A stretch of DNA of 47,570 nt, from assembly GCA_964622775.1 (NCBI GenBank), contig CAZUSO010000021.1, positions 1-47,570 of the forward strand. Reading direction: 5' to 3'. Source of the DNA: CAZUSO01 sp964622775. GTDB taxonomy: Bacteria; Bacteroidota; Bacteroidia; Chitinophagales; Chitinophagaceae. This document shows positions 42,366 to 47,570 of this stretch, one piece after another (the stretch's first letter is position 1; every line of letters starts with the position of its first letter). The translations under genes were made by a program, and so were the position numbers. Under the pieces are notes generated by a model. It was not told the origin of the DNA and ran no database searches. It saw only the letters and a list, made by a program, of their open reading frames with translations.

Positions 42366-43001
42366 TTATTCTGCCGATGCAGTATCGGCCATTGAAGTGT
42401 CAGCCTTAGGAATATCGGTACTGTTTACCGGAACGGCTCCCCGTTGATTGGTAATGCGGAACCAGGTAAAGTCCTGATTGGCTTCCATGCCTTCGCCATA
42501 AGAAACCTGTCCGGATGAAGTGATTCTGACAAATTTTTCGGTATAAAACTTCTGAAGTTTCTGATTCCAGATTAGCTCTTCCGTTTCGAGCTTATCGCCT
42601 AATTTATTAATCACCACCACGCTGTCCCGTACTAAAATATTGCCGCTTCCCGGATAATACCGGGCATATCTTGCCGTGAGATTACTTTCAATAGTTAGAC
42701 TATCGTTGAAAAAATTGACCCGCAATCCTTTCAGCATATCCATATAGGGCGGTTTGGCATTATCGTTTTTGATAAATTCCTTAGTAAACAACTGCGCTTT
42801 AGTACTGCCGTTTTCACTATAAATAAATTCTACCTGATAAGCACGATCATTTTCAAAATCCGTCCTGACCTCATCCGGCAGTTTGTTCAGGTCATTTTTG
42901 CAGGAAAATAAAAAGCATGTTGCAGCAATAAAACAAGCCACAAGGCCGTGACCCTGTGGCATGAAAAACTGTTTACGAAAAAAATCAAGAGCCCGGAACA
43001 T
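42366..43001 (-). CDS. lptC: LPS export periplasmic protein LptC
   Basis: A 211-residue protein with an N-terminal hydrophobic segment ending in a lipobox-like CFLFSC, followed by a beta-jellyroll of LptC type (YQVEFIYSENGSTKAQLFTKE, LRVNFFNDSLTIESNLTARYARYY, EELIWNQKLQKFYTEKFVRI, YGEGMEANQDFTWFRI). It bridges LptB2FG and LptA in lipopolysaccharide transport. The ATG at 43001 is chosen; it starts 4 nt after the stop of the upstream outer-membrane gene. A shorter start at 42962 would keep the signal. Confidence 0.9.
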   Translation of the reverse strand: MFRALDFFRKQFFMPQGHGLVACFIAATCFLFSCKNDLNKLPDEVRTDFENDRAYQVEFIYSENGSTKAQLFTKEFIKNDNAKPPYMDMLKGLRVNFFNDSLTIESNLTARYARYYPGSGNILVRDSVVVINKLGDKLETEELIWNQKLQKFYTEKFVRITSSGQVSYGEGMEANQDFTWFRITNQRGAVPVNSTDIPKADTSMADTASAE

Positions 43002-43005
43002 AATT

Positions 43006-44328
43006 TTAATCGTACTTACGTTTGGTAAACCAGATATCATTCAGGGCAATGCCCACGGAAAATTTCACAAAAAATTCCCTAGCCAGACCGTTTTGTGTCG
43101 TGCCCCTGCGACCAATATCTAATGCGGTATTAATCTTTGCATACTGAGTGGACAAACGCTCTTTCATGAAGGGAAAACTCATTCCTAAAGATGCTCCCCA
43201 GTAGTTGAGCTGGGTATTGCGCAGATAAAAATAATCGTTTCCATAATAAAAGCCCAGACGATACGTAATTTGAGACAAATAGTTTTTCCGGCTTTCTGGA
43301 TTTGGTGTCACTTCGCCACCTGCAGCAAGGCGCCAGGCATTATTGGCCACGGAGTCCTTTACACCGAAATTGCGGAATTTTGACCAGTCGTTATATTTAA
43401 AGTCTATCCCCACATCCCAGTGCGCCCATTTACCATAATGCACTCCAAAACTATATTCCGAAGGCATGACCAAGGTACCCTTTTCGCCAACAACCGAAGC
43501 TGTGGTGTCAATAGCGCTGTCAACGGTTAGTGTAGTGGCATCCTGAAAATAGGTGCTGGCAATATCGTACCTGTCGCGTTTTATTTTTAAGGATTGAGAA
43601 AATGTAGCCGTAGCGCCGATATTGAGATATTGCTCTTTATTCAGATCAGCCTGATACAAGGCACCTCCTTTCCAGTAAATACCGCCAACTGAAGCAATAT
43701 TAAGAAAAGTAGCGTTCCGGATAAATTCATTGGGAAGGGTGTCCACATATTCCAGGGAGCTGGCTTTGGACATATTACCGAAGGCATACCCCACATTTGC
43801 CCCGATACTGAAGCCTTTATATTGCCCGGAAAGCCCGATAAACGCATATTGCAGATTGCCGTTACCGTTGTAAGAATGTGCTGTATTGCCCAGGCCATCA
43901 ATGATGCTCGTGTCGGATTGTTTATAATACATGGACGAAATGGGCTGGTACCCGAAGTTCAGTCCGGCATATTTTTTCAGGGGAATACCTAAATAAAAAT
44001 AGGAGAAGGTAGCGGTGCTGCTTTTGACCGCTTCATCATTCATCAAAATATTTCTGGAACGGGCTTCTATCCCAAATTCCAGGGTGGTTAGCTTCAAAAA
44101 GCTATAGGTTGCAGGGTTAAAGGCATTTACGGAGAAAGGGTCGGAATACGCCGTGGCCGCACCGGCTTCTCCCCGAACGTTGTTTTGATTATTATCGGAT
44201 AATGTTCCGATACCAAAGCGGTTATAAGGGGAGTTTTCTTTATTCGACTGTTGGGCTGAAACCGGTGTTCCGGCACAAACGAAGGCAATCATTAAAGGAA
44301 AAAGGAGCGTCTTGTTGTTAGCGCGCAT
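43006..44328 (-). CDS. Outer-membrane beta-barrel protein
   Basis: A 440-residue protein with a signal peptide (about 1-25, VSAQQ) and a barrel rich in aromatic, alternating strands (PYNRFGIGTLSDNNQNN start, ending in a strand rich in Phe and Val before WFTKRKYD). It resembles the FadL/PorV-like Bacteroidota outer-membrane proteins that are often found next to coaX and lptC. No ligand can be assigned. It overlaps the coaX 3' end by 11 bp, and lptC follows 4 nt later, so the three form an operon. Confidence 0.85.
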   Translation of the reverse strand: MRANNKTLLFPLMIAFVCAGTPVSAQQSNKENSPYNRFGIGTLSDNNQNNVRGEAGAATAYSDPFSVNAFNPATYSFLKLTTLEFGIEARSRNILMNDEAVKSSTATFSYFYLGIPLKKYAGLNFGYQPISSMYYKQSDTSIIDGLGNTAHSYNGNGNLQYAFIGLSGQYKGFSIGANVGYAFGNMSKASSLEYVDTLPNEFIRNATFLNIASVGGIYWKGGALYQADLNKEQYLNIGATATFSQSLKIKRDRYDIASTYFQDATTLTVDSAIDTTASVVGEKGTLVMPSEYSFGVHYGKWAHWDVGIDFKYNDWSKFRNFGVKDSVANNAWRLAAGGEVTPNPESRKNYLSQITYRLGFYYGNDYFYLRNTQLNYWGASLGMSFPFMKERLSTQYAKINTALDIGRRGTTQNGLAREFFVKFSVGIALNDIWFTKRKYD

Positions 44329-45043
44329 TATGTTGTAGAATTAAGTTTAAGCCTTTCAGCAGCAGTTTTGAGTCCGCAAATATCTGATTTTTTAATTTAC
44401 CCTCAAAAAAGCCGGCATCGCCTCCGGTTAAGGTTACCTTAATGCCGGGATATTGTTCCCGGTAAGCATTAATCATTCCGTCCATCTCAAAAAGCAAACC
44501 ATGCAATACTCCACTCCGGATACCAGTTTCCGTATCATACCCCAGCAGCAGCAGCTCACCCACGGACTTAACCAGCGGAAGCCGGTCGGTGTTCTGATGC
44601 AGGGCATTCAGCCGCAATTGAATGCCCGGCGAAATAGCGCCCCCACGGAAGGTGCCACTTCTCTGGATAAAATTATACGTGACTGCCGTGCCCACGCTTA
44701 TCACCAGAGAATCCTGACCGGGAAATGCTGCCCAGGACGCTACCGCCAGCGCCAGCCTGTCGTTTCCCAGCGTTTCGGAGCTATGGTAAGCATTCATTAT
44801 TGACAAATCCGTTGATGCATTCAGCATCGCCACCTTACCATGCTCCTGAAGAGAAAGCAACAACTCTTGCGGGTGGTCAGCCACCGAACACACTATCGTA
44901 TAGTCCGGTTGCTTTTCTTTTACCAACTGCTTCAGGGACATTAACGCTTCCTCCTTGCCAAAATTGTATTCCGTAACAAGTTTTTCTCCGTCAAAGAGGG
45001 CAGCTTTCGTGCGGGTGTTCCCCCAATCAATGCATAAGTTCAT
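44318..45043 (-). CDS. coaX: Type III pantothenate kinase
   Basis: A 241-residue ASKHA-fold kinase, the first step of coenzyme A synthesis. Motifs: CIDWGNTRTKAALFDG (phosphate 1), GNDRLALAVASW (pantothenate site), VISVGTAVTYNFI (phosphate 2, with Thr where Asp is common) and GGAISPGIQLRLNALHQNTDRLP. It needs a monovalent cation and is not feedback-inhibited in this family. First gene of the coaX-outer-membrane protein-lptC operon. Confidence 0.95.
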   Translation of the reverse strand: MNLCIDWGNTRTKAALFDGEKLVTEYNFGKEEALMSLKQLVKEKQPDYTIVCSVADHPQELLLSLQEHGKVAMLNASTDLSIMNAYHSSETLGNDRLALAVASWAAFPGQDSLVISVGTAVTYNFIQRSGTFRGGAISPGIQLRLNALHQNTDRLPLVKSVGELLLLGYDTETGIRSGVLHGLLFEMDGMINAYREQYPGIKVTLTGGDAGFFEGKLKNQIFADSKLLLKGLNLILQHNAR

Positions 45044-45129
45044 TTTTTGCAGTTTTAAGTTTACAATTTGATTTATTTTCAGTGCAGGGATTTAAGAGTA
45101 TTCATGGATGCCTTGGTTTGCGCTTTGGC

Positions 45130-45771
45130 TTAGTTAATATCCGGCGAGGAAAGATTTTTAAAATGTCCGTTCAGCTGAATCCGCTTTTTCAGTATGGCCA
45201 GTTCTTCGATGACAGGCTGCATTTTTTTTAGATGACGACGTATAAATTCCAGGCGTTGTGTTTCATTAAACAATTGTAATAATTCATACTCCTGTTCCTG
45301 GCTGAGCCCGATTTTATGGGCAATGTCATAAGACGACCATTCGATATTATCGAGATTAAACTTGTTATCCAGCCCTAAAAGGTGATACGTTCTTTTTACT
45401 TCATTCACAATCAAATCAGAGAGATTCGGGTGAATTTTGACAATTTGGTTTTCGGGGTAATTAACGATAGCGCCGCCATAAAGCTTATCAGGAAGATTTT
45501 TTACAAATTCCAGAATCCGGAACACTTTCAGCCCTCTTGTTCTGATATCCATCGCCCCCGATTCATATTTAGAAACTATCTCCACAATCTCCATCAACGT
45601 TCCGGATTCCTTTAACGTATTGCCCAATACCACTGGAATGCCAAAGGGCTTTTCCTGCTCAGCACAATCGTTGACCAACTGGATATAGCGTGGTTCAAAG
45701 ATATGTAGATTCAGGTCTTCATCAGGGAATGCCACAGCCGATAACGGAAAAACCGGGATGAAATTTGTCAT
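45130..45771 (-). CDS. LON N-terminal-domain protein
   Basis: A 213-residue protein consisting of the LON substrate-binding (Lon_substr_bdg, PUA-like) domain only: IPVFPLSAVAFPDEDLNLHIFEPRY, then FGIPVV, RTRGLKVFRILEF and a C-terminal helical segment rich in Glu/Leu. No AAA+ or protease domain is present, so it is not the Lon protease itself. The function is unknown, possibly substrate recognition. It is divergent from guaB. Confidence 0.9.
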   Translation of the reverse strand: MTNFIPVFPLSAVAFPDEDLNLHIFEPRYIQLVNDCAEQEKPFGIPVVLGNTLKESGTLMEIVEIVSKYESGAMDIRTRGLKVFRILEFVKNLPDKLYGGAIVNYPENQIVKIHPNLSDLIVNEVKRTYHLLGLDNKFNLDNIEWSSYDIAHKIGLSQEQEYELLQLFNETQRLEFIRRHLKKMQPVIEELAILKKRIQLNGHFKNLSSPDIN

Positions 45772-45860
45772 AAACCACGCAATATAGAAAAACTCTCTTT
45801 AAACCTGTGGCACTGTGTGATTTTTTTTCTACGAAACTTTATTTTTCCGAATCTCCTTCC

Positions 45861-45868
45861 TACCTTTG
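45861..45868 (+). promoter_or_regulatory. -7 box abutting the guaB start codon
   Basis: TACCTTTG, then 3 nt, then the ATG at 45872. A TTG in frame at 45866 lies inside this box and is rejected as start. Confidence 0.6.
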
Positions 45869-45871
45869 CCT

Positions 45872-47341
45872 ATGGCTGCAAAATCTAAGTTTTACGGGGA
45901 AGGGCTCACCTTTGATGACGTACTGCTTGTCCCCGCTTATTCGGAAGTACTCCCACGCGAAGTCAATATTTCCACTCAACTTACCAAAGACATTAAACTG
46001 AACCTTCCGCTGGTTTCGGCTGCAATGGATACCGTTACGGAATCCAGTCTGGCCATAGCTTTAGCCCGTGAAGGCGGTATCGGTATGCTGCATAAAAACA
46101 TGAGCATTGAGCGACAGGCGGAGCAGGTGCGTAAAGTAAAACGTTCCGAAAGCGGTCTGATTCTGGATCCGATTACCCTGCTTCCGGATGCTACCATCTT
46201 TGATGCCCTGCGGTTGATGCGTGAAAATAAAATTGGCGGTATCCCCATCGTGGATGCTGAGCACAAAATTGTCGGTATTCTCACAAACCGTGACCTGCGT
46301 TTTGAGAAGAATACGAAGAAAAAGGTATCTGAAGTAATGACTGTAGAAAACCTGATTACCGCCCCGGAACGTACTACGCTTCAAAAAGCAGAGAAAATTC
46401 TGCAACAGTATAAGATTGAGAAATTGCCGGTGGTGGACAAAAGCGGCCGCTTAGTCGGGTTAATTACCTTCCGGGATATCTTACAATTCAAAAGCCATCC
46501 TAACGCAAGTAAAGATAATTACGGCCGGCTGCTTGCCGGAGCGGCTATCGGTATTACCGGCGATATGCTGCAACGCGTAGCGGCGCTTGTGGCTTCGGGT
46601 GTGGATATTGTTACCTTAGACAGCGCCCACGGCCATTCCCGTGGTGTGATAGAGGCCGTGAAATTAGTGAAGAAAAATTTTCCAACGCTACCCCTTATTG
46701 CCGGCAATATTGCCACGGCTACCGGAGCTAAAGCCCTTGCAGATGCCGGAGCAGATGCCATAAAAGTGGGTGTAGGCCCGGGTTCTATTTGTACTACGCG
46801 TGTTGTTACGGGAGCCGGTGCGCCTCAGTTGACGGCTATTATTGAAGCGGCACAGGCACTAAAAAAGCAAGGCATTCCGGTAATCGCCGACGGAGGTATC
46901 CGTTATACCGGTGATATGGTGAAAGCTTTGGTTGCTGGCGCCAATTGTATTATGGCAGGTTCCGTCTTCGCCGGAACGGAAGAAAGCCCCGGCGATACCA
47001 TTATTTATGAAGGCCGGAAGTTCAAGTCCTACCGGGGCATGGGGTCCTTAGATGCCATGCAGGAAGGCTCAAAAGACCGTTATTTTCAGGATGCCGAAGA
47101 TGATATCAAAAAGCTGGTTCCCGAAGGCATTGTAGGGCGGGTACCCTATAAAGGCTCATTAAGTGAGGTCGTGCAACAGTTCATAGGCGGATTACGGGCG
47201 GGCATGGGCTATTGCGGCGCTAAAGACATCCGGGCTTTACAAAACGAAGCCCAGTTTATCCGCATCACCGCGGCCAGTATGACGGAAAGCCATCCGCATG
47301 ATATTGTAATAACAAAAGAATCACCGAATTACAGCAGGTAA
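45872..47341 (+). CDS. guaB: Inosine-5'-monophosphate dehydrogenase
   Basis: A 489-residue IMPDH, the rate-limiting step of GMP synthesis (IMP to XMP, NAD-dependent). N-terminal LTFDDVLLVPAYSEVLPREV, then two CBS domains (about 95-205), and the catalytic loop GPGSICTTRVVTGAGAPQ with the nucleophilic Cys. Later come ADGGIRYTGDMVKALVAGA and the flap motif KSYRGMGSLDAM. Length is typical and all active-site motifs are intact. The start is fixed at the ATG at 45872 by the promoter position. Confidence 0.98.
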   Translation: MAAKSKFYGEGLTFDDVLLVPAYSEVLPREVNISTQLTKDIKLNLPLVSAAMDTVTESSLAIALAREGGIGMLHKNMSIERQAEQVRKVKRSESGLILDPITLLPDATIFDALRLMRENKIGGIPIVDAEHKIVGILTNRDLRFEKNTKKKVSEVMTVENLITAPERTTLQKAEKILQQYKIEKLPVVDKSGRLVGLITFRDILQFKSHPNASKDNYGRLLAGAAIGITGDMLQRVAALVASGVDIVTLDSAHGHSRGVIEAVKLVKKNFPTLPLIAGNIATATGAKALADAGADAIKVGVGPGSICTTRVVTGAGAPQLTAIIEAAQALKKQGIPVIADGGIRYTGDMVKALVAGANCIMAGSVFAGTEESPGDTIIYEGRKFKSYRGMGSLDAMQEGSKDRYFQDAEDDIKKLVPEGIVGRVPYKGSLSEVVQQFIGGLRAGMGYCGAKDIRALQNEAQFIRITAASMTESHPHDIVITKESPNYSR

Positions 47342-47444
47342 TTTTTGTTATATAACTGTTCGTTTTATAGTCTGGACATAGATTTCCGCAAAGAGCGTAG
47401 CTTAGCTCCGCGCTGCATCCGGGGTTACAGATCTTATGCCCCTT

Positions 47445-47524
47445 CGGGTAAGGTGTCCAATTTAATGCTTCGAAAATCATGCTGAATTTTTCAAACAAAT
47501 ACAGTGTAATTGTATAATATTTTG
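47445..47524 (-). repeat. Dispersed repeat, copy 2
   Basis: Inverted copy of the repeat at 34671-34745: AAAATATTATACAATTA, a block identical to copy 1 (GTATTTGTTTGAAAAATTCA, then GCATG), an extra GAAGCATTAA, and ATTGGACACCTTACCC. No gene is seen between guaB and the right edge. Confidence 0.8.
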
Positions 47525-47570
47525 GCATTGTTAATTTTATATAGATTTCTTAATTTTGTGTCTAAAAGTC

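Noticed and set aside
47265..47528. 87-codon minus-strand frame past guaB
   Set aside because: Overlaps the guaB 3' end and the dispersed repeat; no plausible protein feature.

Overview
The window looks like a chromosomal segment of a Bacteroidota bacterium, most likely a Chitinophagaceae relative. This rests on Bacteroidota-type promoters (many copies of the TAnnTTTG -7 box, some with a TTG -33 box), on families typical of that phylum (CarboxypepD_reg outer-membrane receptor, Bacteroidota LptC, PepSY-like secreted protein, LON-domain protein, hybrid kinase with NtrC-type regulator), and on weak Shine-Dalgarno signals. No tRNA, rRNA or CRISPR array was seen. The genus assignment is inference.

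Two regimes are visible. Positions 1 to about 6700 are strikingly AT-rich, almost all genes lie on the minus strand, and most encode poorly known proteins; this is probably an acquired island cut off by the left edge. From right to left it holds: an inverted-repeat-rich boundary (6300-6690); a two-gene unit of a membrane-anchored JAB/MPN-like protein and a possible PD-(D/E)XK-like protein; a promoter followed by a 120-nt long-hairpin leader; an envelope operon (four-TM coiled-coil protein, membrane-anchored vWA-like protein, lipoprotein); a cysteine-ladder lipoprotein; and a secreted thermonuclease-like lipoprotein. Two genes of the envelope operon carry frameshifts, one caused by a 19-bp tandem duplication whose removal restores the reading frame up to 2 nt before the next gene.

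Positions 6886-47341 are more GC-rich core genome. They hold a PepSY-like protein, a sigma-54 response regulator with a convergent hybrid histidine kinase, an ABC ATPase, tsaE, a methyltransferase, pyrG, an ABC-F protein, parA-parB, a NYN-LOTUS protein, an ABC-2 type permease, a BlaI/M56-peptidase pair followed by an outer-membrane receptor, pepP-like, a TonB-like protein, a minus-strand operon tolC-like > suhB-like > dut > pfkA, rpoN, ald with a TerB-like gene, coaX > outer-membrane protein > lptC, a LON-domain protein and guaB.

Inside this core, 29430-32000 is a small accessory patch. A DUF4143-type ATPase and a decayed Bro-N gene are each bracketed by directly oriented copies of a hairpin repeat whose stems differ by compensatory changes, which gives a cassette-like layout. 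A second dispersed repeat of about 75-80 bp occurs at 34671-34745 and, inverted, at 47445-47524. In several genes (blaI-like, tolC-like, rpoN, guaB, and nearly tsaE) the -7 box sits 3-9 nt before the start codon, predicting leaderless or almost leaderless mRNAs.
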